A stretch of DNA of 33,928 nucleotides from Bordetella parapertussis (GCA_945862265.1 CAMAXP010000047.1:1-33928), one strand, 5' to 3'; counted from the stretch's first letter, positions 1-10,388 are shown. A program made the numbers and translations. The notes: generated from the letters alone by a model not told the origin.

Positions 1-2
1 TG

Positions 3-146
3 ACCACTGCAATCAAGGAGTACATCGATTTGCACAATAAAAATCCCAAGCCTTTCGTATGGACTGCCAAGGCCAATGACATCCTTGCCAAGGTCATTCG
101 CGCCAACAGCCGCTTAAGTTCCAAACAGAACGAAGCACTACACTAG
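3..146 (+). mobile_element. IS630-family transposase, C-terminal fragment (cut by window edge)
   Basis: The frame that is open from base 3 encodes about 47 residues and ends in TAG at 144-146. It contains YIDLHNKNPKPFVWTAKAND, which I recognise as the C-terminal tail of IS630-type DDE transposases (the 'KPFVWTA' signature), followed by a short basic segment. The catalytic DDE residues and the left end of the element lie outside the window, so intactness cannot be judged. A terminator hairpin follows directly. I could not place the right inverted repeat with confidence; it must lie between here and the ribosome-binding site of the next gene at about 265. Family assignment is from motif memory only. 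Confidence 0.8.
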
Positions 147-187
147 CCGCGCTGCTCCGGCAGGGCCGGTACAGCGGCGGGTTTTTT
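147..187 (+). terminator. Rho-independent terminator after the IS630 transposase
   Basis: A two-part hairpin starts immediately after the transposase stop. CGCTG at 150-154 pairs with CAGCG at 172-176. After a 2x2 internal loop, CCGGC at 157-161 pairs with GCCGG at 165-169 around a 3-nt loop. Six T residues follow at 182-187. It should stop transposase transcription from running into the Bug receptor gene at 277. Confidence 0.7.
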
Positions 188-276
188 CCTTCTGGCATAG
201 GCCCGGATGTGGTGGCGCCGCGCCGGGGTAGCTGGTATTTTGCAATCCATAACAATTCAAATTCGAGGAGACAACG

Positions 277-1257
277 ATGAGACTCGCCGGAAAGGTGTTG
301 GGCGCGGCCTGTGCTGCGCTGGCCATTGGGGTATCGACGGGCGTTTGTGCCCAGGCGTTCCCGAACAAGCCGCTCAGGATGGTTGTTCCGTTTCCTGCCG
401 GCGGGACCACGGACATCATCGCCAGGCTGGTGGCGCAGCGCATGAGCGAGGCCTTCGGCCAGCCGGTGGTGGTGGAAAATCGCGGCGGGGCAGGCGGCTC
501 GATCGGCGCCGACGTGGTGGCCAAGTCCGCCCCGGACGGCCACACCCTGCTGATGCACAACATCACCTTCCCGATGGCTTCGGTCGCGCTGGCGCTGGCC
601 GGGCGTTCGCCGTACAACGTGGACACGGATTTTGCCGGCGTGTCCATTGCCGCCAACGTGCCGCTGGTGATGACCGCCAGCACGGGCGTGGCTGCGCGCG
701 ACCTCAAGGAGTTTGTCGCGCTGGTGAAGAAGGAGCGGGGGACGGCCTTCAGCTACGGCTCGACCGGGCCGGGATCCTTCATGAACGTCATGGGCGAGGC
801 GCTCAAGCGGGATGCGGGGATCGAGATGACCCATATTCCCTTCAAGGGGGCCGCGCCGCTGAAGCAGGAGTTGCTCGCCGCGCGGCTGCATATGGGCGGC
901 GACCAGATCTCCTCGTCGCTGGCCGACATCAAGTCGGGCAAACTGAAGGCGCTGGCGACGCATTCGGGCAAGCGCGTCCCGGACTTGCCGGATGTACCTA
1001 CCGTGCGCGAACAGGGCTTCCCGCTGCTCGAGGCGGATGGCTGGAACGGGATTTTCGTCGCGGCCAAGACGCCGCGCGACATCATCGACCGGTTGCAGAA
1101 GGAAACCGCGGCGGCAGTGCGCCACCCGGACGTGACCAAGCGCCTCCTCGACCTGGCTGCGGAACCGGTCGCTTCTTCGCCCGCGGAGCAGGATGCGATC
1201 CTGAAGAAACAGATGGACCAGTTCCGGCCCATCATCCAGACAATGAAACTCGAATAG
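277..1257 (+). CDS. Bug-family tripartite tricarboxylate transporter substrate-binding protein (1)
   Basis: A 326-residue periplasmic solute receptor of the Bug/TctC family. The N-terminus is a Sec signal peptide ending near CAQ-AF (residues 24-28), followed by the family opening FPNKPLRMVVPFPAGGTTD and the typical APDGHTLL and HIPFKGAAP segments. The start has a good ribosome-binding site (GAGGAG about 8 nt upstream). No TctA or TctB membrane subunit is nearby, which is usual for 'orphan' Bug receptors of Burkholderiales that borrow a shared permease. The SDR gene starts 11 nt after its stop, so the two are probably co-transcribed. Bug ligands are mostly carboxylates and related small molecules; the ligand here cannot be predicted. 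Confidence 0.93.
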   Translation: MRLAGKVLGAACAALAIGVSTGVCAQAFPNKPLRMVVPFPAGGTTDIIARLVAQRMSEAFGQPVVVENRGGAGGSIGADVVAKSAPDGHTLLMHNITFPMASVALALAGRSPYNVDTDFAGVSIAANVPLVMTASTGVAARDLKEFVALVKKERGTAFSYGSTGPGSFMNVMGEALKRDAGIEMTHIPFKGAAPLKQELLAARLHMGGDQISSSLADIKSGKLKALATHSGKRVPDLPDVPTVREQGFPLLEADGWNGIFVAAKTPRDIIDRLQKETAAAVRHPDVTKRLLDLAAEPVASSPAEQDAILKKQMDQFRPIIQTMKLE

Positions 1258-1268
1258 GGGCGGTAAGC

Positions 1269-2015
1269 ATGTCAGGCATAGCACTCATCACGGGATCGGG
1301 ACGCGGCATAGGGGCGGCGAGCGCGCTGCTGGCGGCGAAGCGCGGCTGGGCGGTTTGCGTGAACTACCTCAACAAGCCCGAGCGCGCGGAGGCGGTCGTG
1401 GCCGAAATCCGCGCGGGCGGCGGCAAGGCGATCGCCGTGCAGGCCGATACCTCGAAGGAAGCCGACGTGGCGCGCCTGTTCGAGACCGTGGACCGCGAAC
1501 TCGGGCGCCTGACGTCCCTCGTGAACAACGCAGGGATCACGGGCCGTGCCGGAAGGCTGGACACGTTCGATCCCGACACCTTGCGGCGCGTGCTCGAAGT
1601 CAACGTGATGGGGACGCTGCTCTGCACGCAGCAGGCGGTCCGCCGCATGTCGACCAAGCAGGGCGGGACCGGCGGCACGATCGTCAACGTTTCTTCGGTT
1701 GCGGCGCAACTCGGCGGCGCCAACCAGTGGATCCCGTATGCGGCAGCCAAGGGCGCGGTCAACAGCATCACCACGGGGTCGGCGAAGGAGTTCGCGGGCG
1801 AAGGCATTCGCGTCAATGCGATCATGCCGGGGCTGATCGAAACCGAGATCCATACCGAGGCGGGGGTCGCGGACAGGCTGGAGAAGGTTATTCCCCAGGT
1901 GCCCATGGGCCGGATCGGGACAGCCCAGGAATGCGCCGAAGCCATCGTCTGGCTGATGTCGGGCGAGGCGGCCTACATGACCGGGGCAAACCTGCTGATT
2001 TCAGGGGGAAGATAA
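1269..2015 (+). CDS. SDR-family NAD(P)-dependent oxidoreductase
   Basis: A 248-residue classical short-chain dehydrogenase/reductase. The cofactor motif TGSGRGIG lies at about residues 8-15, NNAG at about residue 88, and the catalytic Ser (VNVSS), Tyr and Lys (YAAAK) are all present. The C-terminus has the PGLIETEI and SGEAAYMTGANL segments typical of FabG-like SDRs. Such enzymes oxidise or reduce a hydroxyl or carbonyl group. It follows the Bug receptor by 11 nt and may act on the compound that receptor binds, but this is inference. The start at 1269 was chosen because it gives the normal SDR N-terminus; the open frame extends much further upstream but overlaps the Bug gene. Confidence 0.92.
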   Translation: MSGIALITGSGRGIGAASALLAAKRGWAVCVNYLNKPERAEAVVAEIRAGGGKAIAVQADTSKEADVARLFETVDRELGRLTSLVNNAGITGRAGRLDTFDPDTLRRVLEVNVMGTLLCTQQAVRRMSTKQGGTGGTIVNVSSVAAQLGGANQWIPYAAAKGAVNSITTGSAKEFAGEGIRVNAIMPGLIETEIHTEAGVADRLEKVIPQVPMGRIGTAQECAEAIVWLMSGEAAYMTGANLLISGGR

Positions 2016-2023
2016 GGATAAAA

Positions 2024-2049
2024 GCTGGTAAAATCCAAGGGTTACCAGC
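2024..2049. promoter_or_regulatory. Inverted repeat upstream of the unknown secreted protein gene
   Basis: A perfect 8-bp inverted repeat, GCTGGTAA at 2024-2031 and TTACCAGC at 2042-2049, is separated by 10 nt. No T tract follows, so an intrinsic terminator is unlikely. A TAAAAT sequence at 2029-2034 overlaps the left arm and could be a -10 element for the gene starting at 2094. It may be an operator or an mRNA hairpin. Confidence 0.4.
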
Positions 2050-2093
2050 AAATAACCGTTCCGCCGGGATGCCCCGGTTACGCCGATACCCTG

Positions 2094-3329
2094 ATGCCCC
2101 AGAACAAGAAGAGCCGCTTTGCGGCCCTGGTCACCGCCTTCCTTTCCTCCCTCGCAGTCTTCGGCACCCAGGCCCAGTCCCTCCGGACCGACCAGGACCT
2201 GGGCGCGCAATGGAAAACCAACTCCACTGCGCGCCTGATTTCGGGACTGTCGCCGATGTACCCGGCGCACGTCGAGTTCTCCGAGACCGAGGCCTGGAAG
2301 GAGCACAGCGCCCACATGAAGGCGGCCTGGGCCCGGATGAACGAAAAGCAGGTCGCCACGATGACGGCCTGGCGAGATACGGCGATCTCGAAGACCTGCC
2401 CGGACGGCAAGACCGTGCTGTATCCCTTCAGCGGCCCCGATTTCTTCAACGCCTACTGGCTGTTCCCCGACTGCGAGACCTACGTGATGTTCGGGCTCGA
2501 GCACATCGGCGACGTCCCCGATATCGAGGCGATGGGCGAGAAGCAGCTGGTGCGGATGGTCACGGACGTGCGCATGGCAACCACCGACTTCTTCGGCCGC
2601 AACTACTTCATCACCGAAAACATGTCGCGCCAGCTGCGCACGGCGCAGCTGCGCGGGGTGTTGCCGCTGTTCATGATTTCGATGGCGCTGTCCGGGGTCG
2701 ACATCCTTCGCGTGCGCCCGTTTGAATTCCCGCCCGGGGAGCGTCCCACCGCGGCGCCCAAGGGCAAGCCGATGCGCCAGCTGCGCGGGGTGACGATCGA
2801 ATTCCGCGCGCCGGGTTCGGCCGTCACGCGCCGGGTGCACTACTTCACCGTGGATGCGACCGATCGCGGTCTCGCGCACTACCCAGAGTTCCTTGCGTTC
2901 ATCCGCAGTCTGGGCACCACGACGACCTTCATCAAGTCCGCCTCCTACCTGCTGCACGGCAACGAATTCCGCATGATCCGCGACGCGTTGCTCGATGCGA
3001 GCGGCTTCCTCGTGCAGGACGATTCCGGTCTCCCGTACGCCCAGCTCGAGGCGCGTGGTTGGAAGGTGCAGCTCTACGGCAAGTACGGCGTGCCTATCCC
3101 GCCGTTCGAGCGCGCCTACCAGGCGAGCCTGGACCGCGCCTTCAAGTCGCAGTTGTCCTCGCAGCTGCCGTTCACGTTCGGCTACCAGTTCCACGATGCG
3201 CGCGACGAGCGCTCCAACGTGCTGGTCGGGCAGCGTCCGGTGCAGACCGCACAGGCCGATGCCGCCGCGATCGACTCGCAGCGCAGCCGGGGCCTCGTGC
3301 TGCGCTCGACCGCCAAGCGCGTCCAGTGA
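2094..3329 (+). CDS. Secreted protein of unknown function, 411 aa
   Basis: I do not recognise a family. The N-terminus is a clear Sec signal peptide: basic MPQNKKSR, then a hydrophobic stretch, with cleavage after GTQAQ near residue 28. The mature part is about 380 residues, soluble-looking and rich in aromatic residues. It contains only a few cysteines, including one in SKTCPDGK and one in FPDCETYV, which could form a periplasmic disulfide. A segment around residues 200-220 (GVLPLFMISMALSGVDIL) is hydrophobic but short for a membrane helix. The stop overlaps the region of the next start (TGATGTG), so it is translationally coupled to the alpha/beta hydrolase. An earlier ATG at 2069 is in a different frame. 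Confidence 0.8.
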   Translation: MPQNKKSRFAALVTAFLSSLAVFGTQAQSLRTDQDLGAQWKTNSTARLISGLSPMYPAHVEFSETEAWKEHSAHMKAAWARMNEKQVATMTAWRDTAISKTCPDGKTVLYPFSGPDFFNAYWLFPDCETYVMFGLEHIGDVPDIEAMGEKQLVRMVTDVRMATTDFFGRNYFITENMSRQLRTAQLRGVLPLFMISMALSGVDILRVRPFEFPPGERPTAAPKGKPMRQLRGVTIEFRAPGSAVTRRVHYFTVDATDRGLAHYPEFLAFIRSLGTTTTFIKSASYLLHGNEFRMIRDALLDASGFLVQDDSGLPYAQLEARGWKVQLYGKYGVPIPPFERAYQASLDRAFKSQLSSQLPFTFGYQFHDARDERSNVLVGQRPVQTAQADAAAIDSQRSRGLVLRSTAKRVQ

Positions 3330-3330
3330 T

Positions 3331-4221
3331 GTGATTCCCGCAGCGCTCCTTGCGGCAGCGCTTGCAACCCTGGTCGCGGCGCTGCACCCTGCGCAGGTGG
3401 ACCTTAAAAGCACCCATTTCACCACCACCGACGGCGTGCGCCTGCGCGTCATCGAGGCCGGCGAGTCGCGCCCGGGGGAGCCGGCCATCGCCTTCGTGCC
3501 GGGCTGGTCGATGCCGGCCTCGATCTGGCGCAGGCAACTTGAGGCGCTGGGCGCGAACCATCGCGTCGTGGCTCTCGATCCGCGTGGCCAGGGCGAGTCC
3601 GACAGTCCTGCCGAGGGGTTCAACACCGAGCGCCGTGCCGAGGACATCCATGAGTTCGTCTCCCGCCACGCACCGGTCGTGCTGGTGACGTGGTCGCTCG
3701 GTTCGCTCGAAGCGCTGCAGTATGTCCATGACCATGGCGATGCGGCGCTGTCTGCGCTGGTGATCGTGGACAGCTCGGTGGGCGAGGGGCTGGCGCCGGC
3801 ACCGCGCAATCCCGCAGTGCCTGGGTTCCAGGATGAACTCCGGCGCGATCGCGCCGCCGTGGTCGACGGGTTCGTCCGTGCAATGTTCCGCTCCCAGCAG
3901 CCTGAGCCGGAACTGCTTGCGCTGCGTGACGGCGCGCTGCGCATCCCGCTCGAGCAGAGCCTGTCGCTGTTTCCCGGCGAACGCATCCCGCGCGAGCGCT
4001 GGCGCGACACGGCCCATCGATTCTCCAAGCCGTTGCTCTACGCGGTGACGCCGCAATTCGCCGCCCAGGCCGAAAGCCTCAAGGCCAACCGGCCGGGCAC
4101 CCGGGTGGAGCTCTTCGAGGCGGCGGGGCATGCGCTTTTCGTCGACGAAGCGGTGCGCTTCAATGCGGTGCTCGCCGATTTCATCCGCCGGCATAAGCAA
4201 AGACCTGCAGGCACGGATTGA
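3331..4221 (+). CDS. Alpha/beta-hydrolase fold protein, probably exported or anchored
   Basis: A 296-residue protein starting at GTG 3331, one base after the stop of the preceding gene. This start gives a short hydrophobic leader (IPAALLAAALATLVAAL) and so a possible periplasmic location. The fold signature is plain: oxyanion segment VPGWSMPASIW, LDPRGQGESD, nucleophile elbow TWSLGS and the terminal histidine in AAGHALF. The elbow departs from G-x-S-x-G because Thr replaces the first Gly. No aspartate sits at the usual acid position after strand 7 (LLYAVTPQF), so the acid may come from the earlier VDSS segment, as in some family members. Esterase, lactonase or haloperoxidase-like activity are all possible; the substrate is unknown. 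Confidence 0.82.
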   Translation: MIPAALLAAALATLVAALHPAQVDLKSTHFTTTDGVRLRVIEAGESRPGEPAIAFVPGWSMPASIWRRQLEALGANHRVVALDPRGQGESDSPAEGFNTERRAEDIHEFVSRHAPVVLVTWSLGSLEALQYVHDHGDAALSALVIVDSSVGEGLAPAPRNPAVPGFQDELRRDRAAVVDGFVRAMFRSQQPEPELLALRDGALRIPLEQSLSLFPGERIPRERWRDTAHRFSKPLLYAVTPQFAAQAESLKANRPGTRVELFEAAGHALFVDEAVRFNAVLADFIRRHKQRPAGTD

Positions 4222-4275
4222 TCCTGCGCGCGGTTCCCGCGTAAGCTTGTCACTTCACCCCTGAAGGACTCCCCC

Positions 4276-5241
4276 ATGAAACGCCTGCTATTGAGTCTTG
4301 TTGCCACCTTGCTGGCGCTGCCGGCCCTCGCGCAACCCTGGCCCGGTGCCGCCCCGATCACGATTGTGATGGGATTCCCGGCCGGGTCGGGCGTGGACAT
4401 CGTCGCGCGCCTTTTCCAGGTGCCGATGGAGCAGGCGCTCGGCGCGAAGATCGTGATGGACTACCGCACGGGCGCCGGCGGCAACCTCGCCTCGGAAACC
4501 GTGGCGCGCGCCAAGCCCGACGGCTACACGCTGCTCCTCAGCACGGCCGCCACGCACGGCGTGAATGCCGCGTTGTACAAGCGCCTGCCGTTCGATGTCG
4601 AAGCCGACTTCACGGCCATCGCGCCGATGGTCGACGTCTCCAACGTGCTGACCATCAACCCGGACATCATCGACGTGAAGACCGTGAAGGAATTCGTCGA
4701 GAAGGTGAAGGCCAACCCGGGCAAGTACAACTATGCCTCCACCGGCAACGGCACAGGAACGCACCTGGCATTTGCAGACTTCATTGCGCGCACCGGCGTG
4801 AACATGGTGCACGTGCCCTACAAGGGCGGCCCGGAGGCGCTGGCCGCCGTGGTGAAGGGCGATGTCTGCTGCATCTTCAACCAGGTGCAGTCGGTGCTCG
4901 GCCAGTGGAAGGCCGGCAAGGTGCGGCTGCTCGGCGTGACGACGAAGACCCGTGTATCGGCGGTGCCTGATGTACCCACCGTGGCCGAGGCCGGGGTGCC
5001 GGGCTACGAAAGCTACATCTGGTTCGGGCTGCACGGCCCCAAGGGCATGGATTCGCAGGTGCTCAACGCGCTGAACGCCGCAGTGAAGAAGGCGGTGGAA
5101 ACGCCCGCCGTGCGCCAACGGCTGCTGGAACTCGGTAATACCCCGCGCTACGAAACACCGGAGCAGTTCCGCGCGACGGTGAAGGCCGACCGCGCGGCGT
5201 GGGCTGCGGTGGTCAAGCAGTCGGGGGCGAGCGTCGACTGA
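4276..5241 (+). CDS. Bug-family tripartite tricarboxylate transporter substrate-binding protein (2)
   Basis: A 321-residue Bug receptor. It has a Sec signal peptide (MKRLLLSLVATLLALPALAQ), the family motifs ITIVMGFPAGSGVD, KPDGYTLLLS and HVPYKGGPEA, and the PDVPTVAEAG segment. It differs from the other receptors in the window by an adjacent Cys pair (GDVCCIF, about residues 197-198) on the strand just before the last ligand-binding loops. A ribosome-binding site (GAAGGA) lies about 8 nt upstream. It is 54 nt downstream of the hydrolase on the same strand and runs tail-to-tail into the monooxygenase gene. There are no permease genes nearby. Confidence 0.92.
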   Translation: MKRLLLSLVATLLALPALAQPWPGAAPITIVMGFPAGSGVDIVARLFQVPMEQALGAKIVMDYRTGAGGNLASETVARAKPDGYTLLLSTAATHGVNAALYKRLPFDVEADFTAIAPMVDVSNVLTINPDIIDVKTVKEFVEKVKANPGKYNYASTGNGTGTHLAFADFIARTGVNMVHVPYKGGPEALAAVVKGDVCCIFNQVQSVLGQWKAGKVRLLGVTTKTRVSAVPDVPTVAEAGVPGYESYIWFGLHGPKGMDSQVLNALNAAVKKAVETPAVRQRLLELGNTPRYETPEQFRATVKADRAAWAAVVKQSGASVD

Positions 5242-5248
5242 AAGCGCC

Positions 5249-6694
5249 CTAGCGCTTGTCCTTGGGCACGTAGTGCCGGGTCGGCTTGAGTTCTTCCTCT
5301 TCGTGGGCGAGCAGGGTGTCGAACAGCCTGTCCGAATCCGCTACGAAGAGGTCCCGCACGATCCCTTCCACCAGCCGGTTCGCGCCGATGGCGAGGCCCG
5401 GGATGTCGCCTGCCAGCGCCCCGTGGCTCATCGTGCAGCCCCAGTTGAAGACATGCACGTTGCGCACGCCCTGGTCGGCCTCGGGCGAGCGCGGCAGCAG
5501 TTCGAACCCTGCGCCGAGGTAAGGGAACCGCGCTTCCTCGGGATAGGCCTTCGCTTCGGCCGCCGGGACCCGGTCGGACCAGAGGGCGACCTGGTCGCGA
5601 AACGCACTGACCTCGGGCCGGTCCATCATGTTCACGTCGAAGCCGGTGGCCACGACAACCGTGTCGAAGTCCTGCCGGCCCTTGGGCGTGGTGACGGTGA
5701 CGCGATCGGCGTCAGCCGCGAGGTCGGTCCAGGGTTCCCCGAGTCGTAGCGAAAATCCCGCATGCTTCTCGCAGCGCAGGACCGACTCGAACGGCGGCGG
5801 CACCTGCTCGGAAAAAATGTAGGTGAAGTAGTTCCAGCGCCGCGTGTCGTCGAGGCTGTGGAACCCGCGCAGGAATCCCGGGAACGCCGTCCACTTGGAC
5901 TTGTTCACCTGCGGCAGGTAAGGGCGGCGCGCGAACATCGTGACCTCGGCCGCACCGGCTTCGAGGGCCGTGCCGGCGTTGTCGAACCCTGACGCCCCGG
6001 CGCCAAGCACGCCCACGCGCTTGCCTTTCAGGGCGGCGAAATCGATGTCGTCCGCCGAATGGAAGATGCGGGCCTTCGAATCTGCGCTGTCCGGCACGAA
6101 GGAGGGGAAGTCCGGCCAGCGCGGCGCGCCGCTGCCGTCGCGTCCGAGCGCGAGCACCACCTTGCGCGCGAAGAACGTTTCCTTGCCCCGTACGCCATCG
6201 AGGCGGACCCGGACGTAAGATCCGTCGAGGTCTAGGCCCGTGACTTCGGTCCCGTTGTCCACCGGCACGCCGGCCGCCTTGCGTACCCACACCAGGTATT
6301 CAGCCCATTCGCGCCGCGGGATCTTGTAAAGCGCATTCCAGCCCGATACACCGTGCTGCGCCTCGTACCAGGCGCGAAAGGTGAGGGCCGGTACACCAAG
6401 GTCGGGTCCGGTCAGGTGCTTGGGGGAGCGCAGGGTGTCCATCCGGGCGAAGGTCGTCCAGGGGCCTTCGAGCCCCTCGGGCTGGCGCTCGACGATGCGG
6501 AAGTTGCGCACGCCTTCGCGCATCAGCGCGTAGCCCGCCGCCTGCCCGCACATGCCGCCGCCCACCACCAGCACGTCGAGGACGGGCTGCCCGTCGGGCC
6601 CCGCCAATGGGGGCACCCAGTTGGGCGCCGGCCAGTTCAGCTGGTGCAACTGCCGTTTTGCCTCGATTTCGAGCGCTTTCAGTCCGTCGATCAT
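5249..6694 (-). CDS. FAD/NAD(P)-binding flavin-containing monooxygenase-like protein
   Basis: A 481-residue two-dinucleotide-fold flavoprotein. The FAD-binding motif GGGMCG is at residues 45-50, the NADPH-binding motif GAGASG at 231-236 and the ATGFD motif at about 349-353. An ARIFHSADDID segment at about 208-218 resembles the FMO/BVMO fingerprint region without matching the strict consensus. This places it with class B flavoprotein monooxygenases or their relatives, which insert one O2-derived oxygen atom into N, S or carbonyl groups. It is divergently transcribed from the isomerase gene at 6755 with only 60 nt between. An SD-like AAGGGGG lies about 10 nt before the ATG. The substrate is unknown. 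Confidence 0.85.
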   Translation of the reverse strand: MIDGLKALEIEAKRQLHQLNWPAPNWVPPLAGPDGQPVLDVLVVGGGMCGQAAGYALMREGVRNFRIVERQPEGLEGPWTTFARMDTLRSPKHLTGPDLGVPALTFRAWYEAQHGVSGWNALYKIPRREWAEYLVWVRKAAGVPVDNGTEVTGLDLDGSYVRVRLDGVRGKETFFARKVVLALGRDGSGAPRWPDFPSFVPDSADSKARIFHSADDIDFAALKGKRVGVLGAGASGFDNAGTALEAGAAEVTMFARRPYLPQVNKSKWTAFPGFLRGFHSLDDTRRWNYFTYIFSEQVPPPFESVLRCEKHAGFSLRLGEPWTDLAADADRVTVTTPKGRQDFDTVVVATGFDVNMMDRPEVSAFRDQVALWSDRVPAAEAKAYPEEARFPYLGAGFELLPRSPEADQGVRNVHVFNWGCTMSHGALAGDIPGLAIGANRLVEGIVRDLFVADSDRLFDTLLAHEEEELKPTRHYVPKDKR

Positions 6695-6754
6695 TTAAAC
6701 TCTGCCCCCTTCGAGGCGTGATTATCCCGCCGATCCCCGCATCGAGACCGTCCC

Positions 6755-7396
6755 ATGATCGAAGTATCCTGTTTTTACAGCCTCTCCTCGCCGTGGGCCT
6801 ACTTCGCCGGCCCCAAGATCCAGGACATCGTCCGGCGCCACGGCGTGAAGCTGGTGCTGAAGCCCTACGACTTCCAGGACGTGGCGCCGAAGACCGGCGG
6901 CGTGCCGATCCGCACGCGCCCGGAGCCGCGCCGCACCTATCACTCGCTGGAACTCGACCGCTGGCGCAAGTATCTCGGCATGCCGCTCGTGCTCGAGCCG
7001 AAGTTCTACCCAGCCGACGGCAAGCCCGCGGGCTGGAACAAGCCGCCCGGCTGGATGGTGATTGCCGCGCAGGATGCGGGGCTGGACGCGCTGCGCTTGT
7101 CGCACGCGCTCTTGCGCGCGTTGTGGGCGGAGGAGCGGGACACGTCCAACTCGGAGGTCCGCCGCGCGATCGCAAAGGAAAACGGCATGGATGGCGATGC
7201 GCTCGTCGCTGCCGAAACCAGCGCGGCCGTACAGGCCCTCTACAAGCGCTATAGCGACGAAGCCGTGGAATGCGGTGTGTTCGGTGCCCCGACCTACGTT
7301 CTCGACGGCGAGCGTTTCTGGGGACAGGACCGGCTCGACTTCCTCGACCGCACACTCGATGCAAAACGCGCGGCTTTACCCGCCGCAGGGAACTAG
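6755..7396 (+). CDS. 2-hydroxychromene-2-carboxylate isomerase-like DsbA-fold protein (GST kappa type)
   Basis: A 213-residue thioredoxin-fold protein of the HCCA isomerase / GST-kappa family. The N-terminal FYSLSSPWAYFAGPKI has the Ser (residue 11 or 12) that replaces the redox cysteines of DsbA and contacts glutathione. The closing GVFGAPTYVLDGERFWGQDRLDFL is diagnostic for the family. Known members isomerise 2-hydroxychromene-2-carboxylate in naphthalene breakdown with glutathione, but many are broader GSH-dependent enzymes. No naphthalene genes are present here, so a specific role is not supported. The uup gene begins 6 nt after its stop, suggesting co-transcription. Confidence 0.88.
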   Translation: MIEVSCFYSLSSPWAYFAGPKIQDIVRRHGVKLVLKPYDFQDVAPKTGGVPIRTRPEPRRTYHSLELDRWRKYLGMPLVLEPKFYPADGKPAGWNKPPGWMVIAAQDAGLDALRLSHALLRALWAEERDTSNSEVRRAIAKENGMDGDALVAAETSAAVQALYKRYSDEAVECGVFGAPTYVLDGERFWGQDRLDFLDRTLDAKRAALPAAGN

Positions 7397-7402
7397 CCAC
7401 TC

Positions 7403-9298
<1,896 letters not shown>

Positions 9299-9305
9299 CG
9301 CCGCC

Positions 9306-9803
9306 ATGCCCGGAATCACAGTTCGCACGCACCGCCCCGGCGACATCGGTTGGGTGGTGTCAGTCCACGGCGAGCTCTACGCGCGCGAGTTCGGGTTCGA
9401 TGAAACTTTCGAGGCGCTGGTGGCCGAGATCGCAGCGCAGTTCCTGCGCAAGTTCAACCCGGAGCGCGAGCGGTGCTGGATCGCAGAGCTCGGCGGCGAG
9501 CGCGTGGGCTCGGTGTTCCTGGTGCAGCAGTCCCGCACCGTGGCCAAGCTGCGCCTGCTGGTCATCGACCCTAAAGCGCGCGGGCAGGGGCTCGGCCACC
9601 GCCTGGTTGCGGAATGCATCGAGCATGCGCGCGCGCTCGGGTACCGCAAGCTGGTGCTCTGGACGCAGGCCAACCTGCTGGCCGCGCGGCACATCTACAA
9701 GCAGGCCGGGTTCACGCTGGTCGAGACCGAGCCGCACCACAGCTTCGGCGTGGACCTGGTGGGCGAGTACTGGGCCCTGAAGCTCAAAGGAAAAGCCAAT
9801 TGA
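9306..9803 (+). CDS. GNAT-family N-acetyltransferase
   Basis: A 165-residue acetyltransferase. The acetyl-CoA pyrophosphate-binding motif appears as LVIDPKARGQGLGHRLV, preceded by the beta-4 strand VAKLRLLV and followed by ARHIYKQAGFTLVE, the normal C-terminal GNAT segment. Similar domains occur fused to MarR regulators, but here it stands alone. The ATG at 9306 is preferred over an upstream in-frame start because it lies just beyond the uup stop and gives the standard N-terminus (PGITVRTHRPGDIGWV). The acceptor substrate is unknown. Its last codons overlap the next gene's TTG start (ATTGA). Confidence 0.9.
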   Translation: MPGITVRTHRPGDIGWVVSVHGELYAREFGFDETFEALVAEIAAQFLRKFNPERERCWIAELGGERVGSVFLVQQSRTVAKLRLLVIDPKARGQGLGHRLVAECIEHARALGYRKLVLWTQANLLAARHIYKQAGFTLVETEPHHSFGVDLVGEYWALKLKGKAN

Positions 9804-10387
9804 AGATCCTGCTGCTCTACGCCCACCCCGTTGCCGGGAGTTTTGCTTCGGCGGTGCGTGACTGCGCGATGCAGGCCCTGCGCGACGCGGGCCATGAGGT
9901 GGACCTATGCGACCTCTATGCGGAAGGGTTCGATGCAGTGCTGTCCTCTGAGGCGAGGTCCCTCTACAAGAAGTTCCCGGAAAATTCCGCCGGGGTCGCG
10001 GAGCACGTGACCCGGTTGCGGGCGGCCGAAGGCGTGGTCCTCGTGTTTCCCACGTGGTGGTACGGCATGCCGGCCATCCTCAAGGGCTACTTCGACCGGG
10101 TATGGGTACCCGGCGTGGCCTTCGAGTTCGGCTCCGGGGCCATCCGCCCGCTGCTGGGCCACATCCGGGTCTTCGGTGCCGTCACGACCTACGGATCGCC
10201 GTGGTGGTTCATGCTGCTGTACATGGGCAACCCGTCGCGCAAGGTGCTGATGCGCGGGTTGTCGCGGTTGCTGCCGGCCAGTGCGAAGCGGTTCTGGCTG
10301 CCGCTGTACGGGATGGAGAGCGCGTCGGCCGGGAAGAGGGAGCAGTTCCTGCAGAAGGTGAGGGCCAGGCTTTCGAGCTTGGACTGA
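9800..10387 (+). CDS. Flavodoxin-fold NAD(P)H oxidoreductase (quinone reductase-like)
   Basis: A 195-residue protein of the NQO1 / modulator-of-drug-activity flavodoxin-like family. It opens with KILLLYAHPVAGSFA (FMN/FAD phosphate loop) and contains FPTWWYGMPAILKGYFDRV and GAVTTYGSPWWF, the isoalloxazine-contacting loops. Members transfer two electrons from NAD(P)H to quinones or similar acceptors. I chose TTG at 9800, which overlaps the preceding TGA and has AAAGG about 9 nt upstream. It is the only start that yields the complete first beta strand. It lies in a closely spaced run with uup, the GNAT gene and the HNH gene. Confidence 0.88.
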   Translation: MKILLLYAHPVAGSFASAVRDCAMQALRDAGHEVDLCDLYAEGFDAVLSSEARSLYKKFPENSAGVAEHVTRLRAAEGVVLVFPTWWYGMPAILKGYFDRVWVPGVAFEFGSGAIRPLLGHIRVFGAVTTYGSPWWFMLLYMGNPSRKVLMRGLSRLLPASAKRFWLPLYGMESASAGKREQFLQKVRARLSSLD

Positions 10388-10388
10388 C

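Noticed and set aside
94..1284. Long minus-strand open frame (396 codons) opposite the first Bug gene and another (189 codons) starting inside it
   Set aside because: The composition is Arg/His-rich shadow sequence; the plus strand encodes a complete Bug receptor with signal peptide and SD.
2001..4028. 675-codon minus-strand frame opposite the unknown secreted protein and hydrolase
   Set aside because: Low-complexity Arg/Ser/Gly-rich translation with no recognisable motif. The plus-strand reading has a signal peptide and an alpha/beta hydrolase core.
5242..5257. Hairpin AAGCGC-CCTA-GCGCTT between the convergent Bug 2 and monooxygenase genes
   Set aside because: Only 6 bp and no T tract on either side; too weak to call a terminator.
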